In this document: positions 21,500 to 32,968 of the stretch, piece after piece
Position numbering within the stretch: position 1 is the stretch's first letter
Layout: every line of letters begins with the position of its first letter
From: Lunularia cruciata
Lineage: Eukaryota > Streptophyta > Marchantiopsida > Lunulariales > Lunulariaceae
NCBI GenBank assembly: GCA_948567375.1
Contig: OX419755.1
Span: 75,538,931 to 75,602,930, forward strand
DNA length: 64,000 bases
Direction: 5' to 3'
The notes under the pieces: generated by a model
Told to the model about the DNA's origin: nothing
What the model saw: the letters and a program-made list of their open reading frames with translations, nothing else
The model's database searches: none
Program-made: the position numbers and the translations under genes

Positions 21500-22717
21500 T
21501 AAGAATGAGAATGCTATAGATTTTTTGTTAAGGTGGTTGGAACGTGTAACATACTCTCAATATTTGCTACCAAGAGGACATGCAAATAGAAGTTCCAATT
21601 TTGTGTTGATGTTTTTCCAAGCGTTGGATTCACAAGCTTTTAGTTAGCTAACCAAAATGGAGATAGTGTCATTTCATGCACTAGTTGGCATTATCCAACA
21701 TTGCAATGTCTTCAAGAACACTTATAGGAGAGACCAAACCCTTGTATGGATTCAGGTTTCCATTACTGTGGACAGATTTGATCATAATGGACATGGTGCA
21801 CATGTAGCTCAGGGTTTGAATATATGGGATATTAGTGTTGGGTCCACCATCTTATTTACCAATAGAGTAATGGATGCAATTTTATCCATGCTCAACGAGG
21901 AGGTGAAATGACCATTTGGGAAGAGAGATTAAAAATTTATTCCTTCTTTGGTCAAAAAGGATTTCCTAGATGCATTGGATTGGTGGATAGAACACTATTC
22001 CTTTTATCACAAAGACCAATATTGGATGGAGAATTATATTATAGCAAGAAGGGATCATATTCAATAAATGGTCAACTTATTTGTGATGACAAGCCAAGAA
22101 TGATTCATTTCAATGGTGGTAAAGCCTTATACCTCTAGTTTGCAACTTATTGTTGTTTTAGTTGTTGTATTATATTGATATTATATAGTTATATTTGATT
22201 TTTTGGATTTGCAATTGGGTGTAGGAATGCGTGGCTCATGCCGCGTATGACTTGCTTGAATAAATCTCCTATATGGTCCAATTTGAATCATCATGAAGTT
22301 GTAGAAAATTCAAGCAGAATATCATTTACTTGGCAATTTTAGTTATGTCCCAATGCACCATCTAGTCCCTTTCTTTTAAGCAAGCTAGGATTATAGAGAA
22401 AATTATGTTTAAAAAATGTCTTGCTAGAACTAGAATAGTTAATGAGCATTGTATTGGTGTGTTAAAAGCATCATGATATTCATTGAGATAAATTTGGGTG
22501 TAGCTAAAGGATCCAAGTAGGAATTCATGTGTTATTCTCTATAATTCTTTTTATCAATAGATCTTACATGTGGTTAAAAGAGGATAGTGATTTTGTAGAG
22601 GAAGTGGAAGAAATAGCACATCATTCTATTCCTATCCCAACGCATGAGGCCAAGTTAGTAGACAAGAGACACAAATTTTTTTTTTGCAACACAATATTAG
22701 TTATAACATGCAAGTAG
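21500..22717 (+). pseudogene. HARBI1-like DDE transposase with an intron
   Basis: Nearly full-length but broken Harbinger-type transposase. Ordered blocks: HALVGIIQHCNVFKN at 21676, TLVWIQVSITVDRFDHNGHG at 21740, WDISVGSTILFTNRVMDAIL at 21828, then a frameshift, GFPRCIGLVDRTLFLLSQRP at 21960 (first catalytic Asp in VDRT), ILDGELYYSKKGSYSIN at 22020 and ICDDKPRMIHFNG. A 106-bp GT-AG intron is predicted at 22119-22224. Its removal puts MRGSC right after FNGG, as in the family GWPGSCADS block, where the second Asp is lost. Then RIVNEHCIGVLK near 22432 supplies the Glu, and WLKEDSDFVEEVEE near 22570 the end. The WIQVA...DRFGHDGNG style is best known to me from fungal and animal-type HARBI1 relatives rather than plant PIF. 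Confidence 0.85.
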
Positions 22718-23470
22718 GTGTATTACCTAATAGTAATATTAGGTAATACTATGAAATAAAAAAATTTTGCTTTTATTTAGAGCTCTTGGAAGAGCTTCAA
22801 TAAGAGGTATGCACATAGAGATTAGAGAGGTGAAAGTACTTCCAATTGCAATAGTTTTATTTTTATTGAATTTTAAAGAGTTTTGACAAGTGCGTTTACA
22901 AAATATTCTTATGTTTACAATGTAAGAATGTTTTTTGTTCTATGATTTGTATTGTGAATTGAATTTTTTGTGTGAGATTGAATGAGTTCCTTGAATTGTG
23001 AGAGAGACATCAAGACTATCAAATCATGCAAGAGGCAGCAAGAATGTTTAAAATTGAAAGAGCATGAAATAATCTATGAAGGAAAGGAAACATTAGCTAG
23101 AACAAGAACTGCACAGAAGGGTGAAAGGTTTAATTGAAGGGCCATATGTGGGTTTAATAGAAGGTTCAGAGAGCAATATTGAGCAATATCCAAGAAGGCA
23201 AGAAAGTGAGACCAACATGAGTGATATCCAAGAGAGCAAGAAACAAAGGCCAATAGGAAAGAAACTGAATTCAAGAAGAAGGATTTAGGATGGAAGATTG
23301 CATTGCAGTTGAAAAAAAATTGAATTTGATAATGGATAATCATTGAGTGAGATTGTTGCATTCTTACTATTTGAGACAAGTTATCATTAAACACCATTCT
23401 TACAAATTCTGCAAATTCTTGCACACATTTGATCACTATTGAAGAGAAATTTTTAGAGAAAAACACCAAG
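22718..23470. other. Unassigned stretch after the transposase
   Basis: No recognisable coding sequence. It is AT-rich to about 22970, then purine-rich leading into the GA tract. An open stretch of 181 codons on the minus strand at 23074-23619 is mostly the (CT)n complement of the microsatellite and is not a gene. Confidence 0.5.
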
Positions 23471-23473
23471 GAG

Positions 23474-23583
<110 letters not shown>

Positions 23584-23972
23584 AAGGAAGGGAAGGGAAG
23601 ACCAAAAAATCAAAATCAAATTGAAAAGCTAGGGTGAGAGAGAGAAAGCAAGAGAGATAGAGCTAAGCGCCAAGGAGTGAGATGTAAAGAAATCAAATCA
23701 AAGAGCTAGGGTGAGAGAGAAAAAGCAAGAGAGGGAGAGAGATAAAGCAAAATGCCAAGGAGTGAGGTGAGAGAACAAGAAATTGCAAAAGAGGAGAAGT
23801 GAGAGAATGGGAAGGTACTTTTGCTCCTCAGCCTATGGGGTATTAGCAATTGTTTCCAACTGTTGTCCCCCTCCCAAGGGTAGGTTCTTATGTGTTACTT
23901 ATATGTCCGCCATTGGAAACACCACTAGGATGCTTCCCATTTGACTTGCATGTGTTAAGGATGTTGTCAATG

Positions 23973-24556
23973 TGTAATACTTCAAGGACAAGAGAACTCT
24001 CAAGAGAGATACAAGAGAGAAGATACAAACTTCACACTCAATACTCTGATGCCCCAAAGGAGCAATTTCTCTTTATTATATAGCAAAGAGGATCCCCTCA
24101 AAGGAAGCTCCACCCTAGGATCAGATACAAGGATTGATGACATGTCAGCAAGCTGCATCCTTAGATTAGTTGTCTGGATGGATGACGTGTTGGTCATCGT
24201 CCTATCTAGTTGGTCAAATAGATTTGACTGGAAGGAATATTTAGGGAATCTTCTTGTAGGAAGCTCATAATAATATGTGTGAGGTACTATTGAAAAGCTC
24301 TTGAAGAGATAAACTATGAGAGGAGAAGGCAAGCATATTTTTCAAGAGGGGGGAATCTTTTCATTTTTGAGGCCTAATTCATTTGTTTAAGCCTTCAAAA
24401 TTAGCTCTAAAGTTTTCAAGCTATTTTTGGCTTTTTCCCTATTAGTAGAAGTACTCTTTTGGTGACACCTCTATCTGATCTACTTAGCACATCATACACA
24501 ACATCCTTTTAGATATTAACAAGTCAATTTTCACCTCTAGATAATATGGTATTACA
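23973..24556 (-). repeat. Solo LTR B
   Basis: 584 bp. Minus-strand start TGTAATACCATATTATC at 24556, end CCTTGAAGTATTACA at 23973. The flanks are caatg (23968-23972) and aaatg (24557-24561), a 5-bp target duplication with one change. No pol gene or primer site adjoins it, so it is a solo LTR left by recombination between the two LTRs. The GTATATAATAAAG-like TATA segment, missing from the 8.9-kb copy, is present near 24080. Confidence 0.85.
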
Positions 24557-24561
24557 AAATG

Positions 24562-26600
24562 TTCATCTTGACTAGGATCAAACTCTCGAGAAAAGAGGGA
24601 GTGCTAAGAGAGAAAAAAAATAAAATCAAAGAGAGAGATAAAGTGCCAAGATTTAGGAGATTTATGTCTAGAGAAGGATCTAATCTTGGCACTATAGGAA
24701 ACTTAGGATCAATTCTATAATTATTGTAGGATGTATATATATTAGATAACATTTTAGCAATAATGCTTTTGATCTCTTCATCATTTCTACCAGATTGTGA
24801 AAATTTAATAACCATGGTATGAAATCTTTTTGCCTTTGCATTCCATTCCTTTCTCTAGCATTTCTTTGACTTAAAACCTATCTTCTTAGCCCGCACCACC
24901 TTCCTAAACTCCACTTTGGTTTTCTCCACCTCAACCTTTTTTACTCAAAGTTTCTCTATTTGGATTGATTTCTTTACATCAATCTTGGCAAGTTTACACC
25001 TCTCTCTTACGTCCAAACAATCATTTTTTTTGGCATGTGCTTCTAAATCTTGAGAAAAGATGCAATGGCTGAAGGAGATATCTTGGTAATTCGAGATATT
25101 CTCCTTTGCTTATAACATTCATCCCTCTTGCTTTCATCTATCTTCTCCTCCTCCTCCTCTCTTGAAAGGACACTCACATCTTCATTAGGTCTCATTTCAA
25201 CATAATCAGAAGCTGGATGCATGGGTGTGAAAGTATTCTTTAGCTGGATGCATGGATGTTATCTTCTTCTATGCCTTCCACCCCTCTTGGTTTTGGACTT
25301 AGAGTACAAGGTACAATAAATTGAATTGAATCTACTCCTCCTTCTAGATCCGCTTGGGTGGTGCTAGATAGTGGAGTGTTGATATCATCCTCCTTTGGAA
25401 ACTCTGAAACTTCATGCACTTTGTTAATAATTCCTAAACTGATTATAGCGGGTGGAGCAATGTTTTCTCTTCCACCAAACATCAAATCCATTCTCTCAAA
25501 ATGGTGCAAAGATGAATGAACTTATCCTTAATAATTTTCATTTCTCTTTTCAAGTCCTTGTCTGTTAGCTTTGCTCCAGTTTGCTTCTCCTTCCACTCAC
25601 ATGTGTCCTTGTAGGATTTCATGTACCACACTCATTTCAAGTACAATTTAAATCCTATCATAGAAGTTGGAAATCCTCTCCCTTGCCTCACCAAAAACAT
25701 TGTTATATAACTAAACATTGTGCTCTTTTGCGCTGGATTTTTGCAAGCTTTGCTTGTAATCTAAGCAAAATGCTCTGAGTCCTCCAAGTAATCAAAAATA
25801 CAAAATACAAGATACAAAACCTCTCCAAAAAAATCATACAAAATACAAAATCATACAAAATCGTTCCTCTTTGAATTTCCCTTTCCCTATTGTTTTGAAT
25901 GATGTTCTAATGGTGCGTGCATAGAAGATGACACTATTTCTTGCAATAACTCTTGGAAACCACCACCACTCAATAAACCACTCAGCAAACCCAAACAGAT
26001 TGTAGATGGAGGACACAATTCTTGATTAAGAATGGAAAGTGGAAATGTATTGTGTGATTGCATGTATTCCATGATATCTACTCATCTCAAATTGTTCAAC
26101 ACCTACCATACCCTATAATCTAACAGAGAAAAATGGCACTTGATGTCAAATGTTACCTTTCTTAACTCTACAATTTTCCTTTGTTTCAATTGTGAGTGGC
26201 TTGGCCAACATCCCATGAGGAGGGAAAAGAGATGATGTTATACAAATTTGAAATTAGGAATATTCAAGCATGAGAATTCATGGAATTTGTGTTTATGCTA
26301 AGTCCACATCATTGCACTATTGACTACACTAATCATGTGTGTAATGAAAGGTAATGAAAAAATTAAATATCTTTATCCAATCACATACCCTCGTGCAAGA
26401 GTATTTCAGACTACTGACATAGCCTATAAGATCTGATAATTGACACCACCTCCTCCACTGCACTTTCATTCTATGAGTACCTTTAAAAGGCACTACACAA
26501 TTATAGCCACTTGGACTATACGGGCACCCATAAAAATTTGATGGGATGTTGCACTTCATCGGAGAAACCCATGGAGGCTATTATTGAAACCCTTAATATC
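24562..26600. other. Degenerate, mostly unassigned
   Basis: Minus-strand open stretches at 24815-24552 and 25509-25240 (acidic, PKPRGVEGIEEDN) look like charged-protein debris, perhaps transposon gag, but I cannot name them. Around 25795-25862 there is a short-period ATACAAAATC-type repeat. No intact gene is seen. Confidence 0.4.
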
Positions 26601-26899
26601 TTTGAGCAACCAATCTAGCTTTTTAGATTAAATTTTAGATCTATTTCATGATTTCTTTTTAGATTCACATTCTCGATTCAAATGATTTCTATGCCTTCCT
26701 ACTTTAGCCCCAATTCCCATGTTTCATTCTTTTTGATGCGTTAATTCCATATCTATGGCTTTATTCCCATGTAACCAATCCTTAGCTTCACTATAGTTAG
26801 AAGAAACATCACCCTCTATGCCTTTTATCAGCAATGCTAGATTTTCTCGATATGTTATTGGAAGATATATCACTCTTGTTGATTGTAGACGCATGGAGA

Positions 26900-29248
26900 A
26901 GAAGATTCTATCTGAATAAGTAGATGTGGATCCTCATGATTTGACTTCTTTTCTTGGCTCCTTCAAATCGTAAATAAACTTCTCATTTCTACTCCTCCAA
27001 CTAAAACATATTATGATAAATTGTAACTTTTTCTTATCATGTTATGACAACTTACTCTCATATGAGAGTCGTCTTGTTGCGAATAAGGAATAGTAGCTAT
27101 ATAAGTCTTCATCTTTTTATTTTTTTATTGAGTTATGAGTTCTCAAAAACCACATACATACTTAACACAACTTGTTAGTACTCAGATTACTTATTTGCCT
27201 TTTCGATTTCATTGATTGAATGAAGATATAAGTCTAGCTCTTATTATGTAATTTGTCCTCTTTATTGTGAAACATGGACATAAGCCCTAGTTCCAAATAC
27301 TCTGAAGTAGTCTCCCTTTGGTTTTATCCCCTATTAGACCTCCTTTAGTGCAATAGCACCTAATGCTCGGATGAGACATCTCTTAAGTACATGCCATGTT
27401 AGCAGCTTCTACCCATAGTTCATTCTGAAATTCTTTTCTCCTTCCAAAGAGATTAAGCTATTTCCAACATTTTGGATTTCTCCTTTAGACAATGCCATTT
27501 TGTTAAGGTGTTAGATTGTTATGAGATATTCCCTTATTCATTAGGATTTTTTTACCTTTATAGATACAAATGCATCACCCTTATTTAAACAAATTACCTT
27601 CACGTTCCTCTATATTTGGGGCTCTATTGAGCTAAGAAATATATGGATCATATCAAGTGCCTTTGATTTAACTTTAAAAAGAACACCCATAGTTTTGCGA
27701 GTGATCATTTTCTAACAATATAAACATAAAGTACATAACAACTCTTATAGATCTTATTATCTTGACTTTGGATTTGGAAAAAAATGTTCATATATTTTTG
27801 AATGATCATTTACTAACAACATACAGTAGATATCACCTCTTGTAGATTTTGTCCCCATTGGCTCTACCACATCTTGGTGAATGAGAGATAAAATCTTATA
27901 AGCTCTTTTAACTTGAATATGTGGAAAAGATAATCTTGATTGTTTATTTATCATGCAAGCATTATTGGTTTAAAGACCTCCTCCAACTCAAATAAGCCAT
28001 GTATAATATCCACTATTGAGACGTCGCAAGCCTTGAACATTCGAATAACCAATTTTCTTACATCTAGCTACTACAAGCTAGGACTCTCATTTGGATTAGC
28101 TAGACAAGGCGTATCCTCCTCTTGACGATATGATATCCAGCTCATACAATTATCCTTTTTCCTCTTCTTGCCATAATTGCATCAATCAGTAATCTTCTAG
28201 CATTTAACAATGTGTTATATAAAACACAACTCTCATACCTTGCCTTTCTATTATCTATCCTACATATATAAGATGATCAGGAGGTTAAGAATATGCCAAT
28301 CATTTAAATTTCCTTCATGTCTCTTGGGGGAGGTGGTACATGCACATTTCTTCTTATTCTTATTATTTACCAAGTATAGAGACCCCAACACCCTTACCTA
28401 TAGTTAGACCATCTTGAATTAGTTCAAAAAATTGAGAATCGTTCTCTTCTATTTGTCATATGGTTTGAAGCTCCAAAACTAATCCACCAAGAATTTTCCT
28501 CTTCGCGTGCCATCCAGATTGGAGAAAAAAAGACTCGGACCATTGAATTCAAGGCTTTCTCTTCCAAATGGGTCCTAGGTGCGTCATTCCTCTTTTCTAC
28601 AAATTGAGCGTTCTTGCCTTCATCACCCTTTTCTTGCGCTCTTCTTTTGATATCTTTTTCTATATCAACATCTTTCTTCAAACATTTGTTAATGTGGGAT
28701 ACTTGCTTTCTGCAATAATGACATACACTTTCTCCATCTTATTCTTCTGCTCAAATTTTTTATTCTTGTTTCAACTTTTATTCTCGTGCCCTTTTGAGTT
28801 CTTATATGATTGTTATCCTTGCAAAGAATGTTGCTTCAACTCCCTCTCTTATTGAAACCATCCTTCTCTTTATCAAGTCTTGAATTAGACGATTATTCAA
28901 CTCCATGAACGAACGTTCTCTGTCATGCTTACAATAAAGCTTTAAAATGATCTCCTAAACTGTTGATAATAGTACTAGATCTTTATACTTATCTTCAGTT
29001 GTAGATTGCTCAAGTATGTCTTTAATCTTAGACAAAGTCTTTATCGATATCTTCTCCTTCTTGTATTTGCACATTGTTGAATTATTATCATAGGAATAGC
29101 TTCCTACTGGTTGAAACCATTCCATACTTATAGGAAATGTATCCCAGGTCCTAGATATGAGATATCTTAGTGTCCTTAATAGACTCTTGATGATTGAGAA
29201 CGCTCTATTTCTCTCTCCTTTCAAAATTTCTTCTCTTTTCTTCCCCAA
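26900..29248 (-). pseudogene. Ty1/copia element remnant (gag-PR-INT)
   Basis: Read on the minus strand, from right to left: gag-like RNRAFSIIKSLLRTLRYLI near 29190; a zinc-knuckle-like CHYC...H...C near 28725-28690; the protease region at about 28500 with WWISFGASNHMTNRRERF, where the family has DSGASNHM and the catalytic Asp is lost; a GAG-pre-integrase start NKQSRLSFPHIQVKRA near 27940, followed by ILSLIHQDVVEPM (integrase, first Asp); and ELWVEAANMACT near 27420, a later integrase block (family FWAEAINTA). RT was not recognised further left. Many stops and frameshifts. The order PR-INT before RT is diagnostic of copia. LTRs were not found. Confidence 0.75.
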
Positions 29249-29730
29249 TTTTTTAATGTAAGCCTTGTTTCATAGCTTTAAACTATATCACTTCTCAAGA
29301 TTTTATGATTTGTTCTCAAGATTTGAAAGGACACACTGCAAATCTCTGGTTGGAGTGATTAGAGCTCCATACAATTTAATTCACCTATTTCGCATGACGG
29401 ACACATTTTTTCCTTTCTTTTCTCAATGTCCTGGGACTGGACATTCTGTTTTAACTCAACAATAGACTTTGCACCAGCTACTTTCCCCTTCTCTACCTTT
29501 GTTGGAACTGGATCTTCCTTTTAGACTCACTAGGACTCCACACCTCAGCACTTTCTTCTTTGGGATAGGCCGATTGATATATAGATGGATAGGGCCAAAC
29601 GGGATGTATTGTCTCACCTTGCATTATCGTTGATGCTTCCAGATGAATATACTTACAAGGTGAAGTCGGATTATCCTCTATGAAGTACATTGATGGCTTT
29701 CATAAGCTGATTATCTGATGCACTCACATC
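29249..29730. other. Boundary between repeats and gene island
   Basis: No coding match. The copia remnant ends near 29250. From about 29500 the base composition becomes more balanced and stays so to about 37400. Confidence 0.45.
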
Positions 29731-29735
29731 AGTGA

Positions 29736-29741
29736 TTTATT
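29736..29741 (-). terminator. Candidate polyadenylation signal
   Basis: AATAAA on the minus strand, about 520 bp downstream of the F-box/kelch stop codon. It is a single motif match, so weak; the true 3' end may be nearer. Confidence 0.3.
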
Positions 29742-30259
29742 CTACAACATACAAACATTGTCAATGGCAGATACGTACTCGATATGATACGTTTTGGTTG
29801 CGATAAATGGATAAGAATGGTCACCTGTATACTAAGACATGAATCTGTAACTCATGAAACTCGAGTTGACGGGTATGGAATATGTGATGTAAAGGCTTAT
29901 TTGTCGCTACATGGAGAGTCAAGGTTGGCACTATGTAAACTATCTACAACTATACCGAGTACAGTCACGGTCTGCCCATCCGAAAGAACTCACTAGAACT
30001 TGCAAAGGTAGATGGCATTTCAATACGTTGTCTGATAAAGATGGGTCACACTTCCGACATACCTCGAAGCCATATCGGTGGCACAGAACCTTCTGGATGT
30101 GGTGAAGATGTGGATTAGATAGTGAGGATGCAGACTGGAGTTTGTAGCTTCAATATAAACATCCGATATGTCGATTGCAGTCGATAAGTTCAGAAGAACA
30201 CATGGACCAGAAGCAGCAGGAACTTGTTGAAGTATTACGGAAGTACAGCGGTGAAGGCT

Positions 30260-32968
30260 TTAAAACCCAATAACTTGACAAGAACAGTGACCCAAATCAC
30301 CGAGAAAGTCCACTCCACTAGGAAGCTTCATTGTGTGCCAGCGCACATTCTGACTCACTTTTCCGTCTTTTACTGGAGCTATGACGACTATAAGAGCAGG
30401 GCCCATGGTGCCTACCATGTAAAGCTTGCCATTACACCCAGCCATGGTGGACACTAATCGAGGATCCCACTCGAGCAACGTATCTGGACTATGACCTTTC
30501 ACCGATAACCAGGCATCTTTCTCAGATATATACTGCTGATAACACCCAAAGTCTACAGTATAAAGTGTTCCATCCATTACTGTACTGGGTTTCCCCCACC
30601 CCAGTTTCAATCCAGGAGTGATTTCCGACCATAAATCAGTCTCTGGATCGTACATACCGGAGTTCATGCGTCCCGTGAGACTTTGCGGTCCTATGACACA
30701 AAGTTTATTATCTACAACGGCTGCATATTTCAATGGATTGCAAGGGTAATTGGTGGCTACACCTCGAGCACTAGCAGCAAATCTCCAAGTATCTGTTAAT
30801 GGATCGTATACCTCCAGGCATGGAAGAGAGTACCCCGTGAGGTGGCAGATGCCGGAACCTCCTACAACATAAAGCTTGTTGTTAATAACCCCCACAAGAC
30901 CTCCAAAACGAGGAGTCACCATTGAAGCAGCTCTCTTCCATTTATTCTTGTGAGGATTATAGACCCACATGTCCCTGCAGACAGAGATACATCACCGTGA
31001 TAGAAAATGTCAGGTACTTTTGTCCCTTCCCACGAGATAATGAGCTACCAGACCACATGGAGAAGATGAAAATGACACACTTGACATGAACTTACTGAAT
31101 GTTTTGCAAAGTTGCAAACGAGACACAGTCGTGATTTGGGCCTTCTCAACTCTAAGCAAAACAAGGGAACATATTCCTATGGGAAAAGAGGTTCGTTCTC
31201 ACAATTGAGACAATTTTCACAAGTTGACGTTGTTTAAGGATGTTGGTTGCCAGAAATGATGTGAAGAAAAGCCTCCCCGTTTTATTGGAAGGCAGCTTTA
31301 AAGTAAAGCTCACACATTCTCAAAGGCTACAGATGTCGCAGAAAATGCTGGCAAGAGCAAGACACGTCGTACAGGCACTACGTGGAACGATGCAATTCTA
31401 TACGACGACCTATTAAGTGCTCCAACCTGACAACCCGGTCACTCACTCCACTCGGACCTTAAAATCTCGGAAATAACAATGGCTTCGTACTTGCATATGT
31501 CAACTCAACTTCGAAGAGAAAGATGGATGCTAGAGGGATTCCTCTGTATAAATGTCTAAGACGAGTAGAGAAAAGAAAGAGAAGTGAAGTGTTTGATAGT
31601 CTTCTAAAGCTACAGCTTATATCTATTCTATATGACTGATCAATCCAATCTTACAAGTATGCAGGTACTTTCCACTGGCTTCTTTGGGACACTGATGATC
31701 GAAGATCATGCTAGACCAGAGTTAAAGTCGTGTTCCTCAGCTTTAGATTAAATGCGCAGATCTATTTCATGTCATTTGAACATGATGATTTACCTATCAA
31801 TAACAGGTAGTCAGTCTCCGGAGTAGGATAGGACTCGAACCTGATGGCTGGCTTGCCAAAGGGAGCTCCGCCAACGACATATAGATTACCATTGAAAACC
31901 ACTGAGGATGCCCCTAGAACGACATGACCGCCAGTGATGCTGAAATCATAAGGAATCGGAGGGAGTGCATGCCATCGATATTGATAAGGATCAAGGGCAT
32001 GCCACAGACTAAAACCTCCAACCAGCCTCCATCTTGAATGTTTTCCTTCTCTTCTTTCATCCAATCTGGGTGATGTACCGACGTGAAGATAGAGCCAATC
32101 CTCTGTGCAGTCCAGCTTCTTTCTCAAGTCTAGAAACTCCTTCGTTTCAAGGGTCCATCTCCATGGTTTACATACCGATCGAAGCAAACAGTGGTCCACC
32201 CGTGGCACTCTTGCCAAAATCTGGATGGCAACCTCATGAGGTAAACCCGGTAATAAACACCAATCTCCTGCCTTCTGTCTCTCAAGAACTGCAGTTTCTG
32301 ATATGCAATCCCAATCAACTGAAGATACTTTGCTGCTATTTCCTCCCGCACAAGAGCTAACGATGGACTTCCTCCCACTAGCTGCAGATTTCATCCAAAA
32401 GTAATTGTATTAGCAGTTAGCAGCACATAGGCTGCCCACGACATCAAGATACGTAGACTCCTATTATATGAGTTTGACAGCTCCTCGCTTTCTTTGGTGT
32501 AATTAACTCTTCATGATTAGATGCATAACCTTTAGTATTATGTTGTTTTAGTACTATGAGGGTCATTGCCCGCCACCTCTTGCCTTGGGACCATAAAGCC
32601 GGCACGTTTTGAAAATGAGAGACAATTGGGAACAGATGCACATTGAACATCAGTGTCAAAACAACAGTCCTGCAACATCAGAACGCAAGCTCCCCCAGCA
32701 CCAAGAGATCTTAGAACTTTCAGGCAGTTCATAAGGTTCATGAATATGGTGAAGTTTCAATGGTGAGACAAGACGGATGTGTGTGAGGGGGTATAGATGT
32801 GAGCTTACCAACTCCTTTGAGACACATAAACCGAAGTCTTCTGCGTATTCGCAATCTTCTAAAATAATTCCTTAAGGGACGGAGACGCCGACGTAGTGAG
32901 AAACCATTCCTGCGCTTTCGCCTGTACACAGTTGTTTCGGATCCCATAGTCGATGCAGATGCCCCCAT
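30260..32968 (-). CDS. F-box/kelch-repeat protein, 471 aa, three exons
   Basis: Predicted substrate receptor of an SCF-type E3 ubiquitin ligase: the F-box would bind SKP1 and the kelch propeller the target. Exons are 32968-32809, 32381-31841 and 30974-30260, giving 1,416 nt; splice phases 1 and 2 fit at both joins. Start context AAAATGG is strong. Residues 2-6 (GASAS) fit an N-myristoylation signal and residues 16-46 are extremely Arg-rich. The F-box covers about 96-135 (LLPGLPHEVAIQILARVP, then LRSVCKPWRW). Kelch-type units follow: WHALDPYQYRWHALPPI, LYVVGGAPFG (220-229), MWVYNPHKNKWKRAASM (236-252), LYVVGGSG, LEVYDPLTDTWR, MYDPETDLW, LYTVDFG, and the end CSCQVIGF. Length and order match plant F-box/kelch proteins of the Arabidopsis At1g22040 kind (from memory, not searched). 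This is the only intact gene in the window. Confidence 0.93.
30975..31840 (-). other. Intron 2 of the F-box/kelch gene
   Basis: 866 bp, donor ATCAG|GTTCGA, acceptor CTGCAG|GGACATG, phase 2, giving AIR-DMWVYNP across the join. A donor with a better consensus, ATAG|GTAAAT, lies 47 bp further on (exon end 31794) but would shift the frame. Retaining the intron gives a stop at 31762 and an F-box-only protein of 259 residues. Confidence 0.75.
32382..32808 (-). other. Intron 1 of the F-box/kelch gene
   Basis: 427 bp, donor TTG|GTAAGC, acceptor TCTGCAG|CTAG, phase 1. It separates the Arg-rich N-terminus from the F-box. An ATG in the intron end (32394) opens the F-box exon in frame and could start a shorter protein without the basic region. 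Confidence 0.85.

Noticed and set aside
31794-31840. Extending exon 2 of the F-box/kelch gene to the stronger donor ATAG|GTAAAT
   Set aside because: It ends in phase 1 while the next acceptor needs phase 2, so the kelch repeats would be out of frame.
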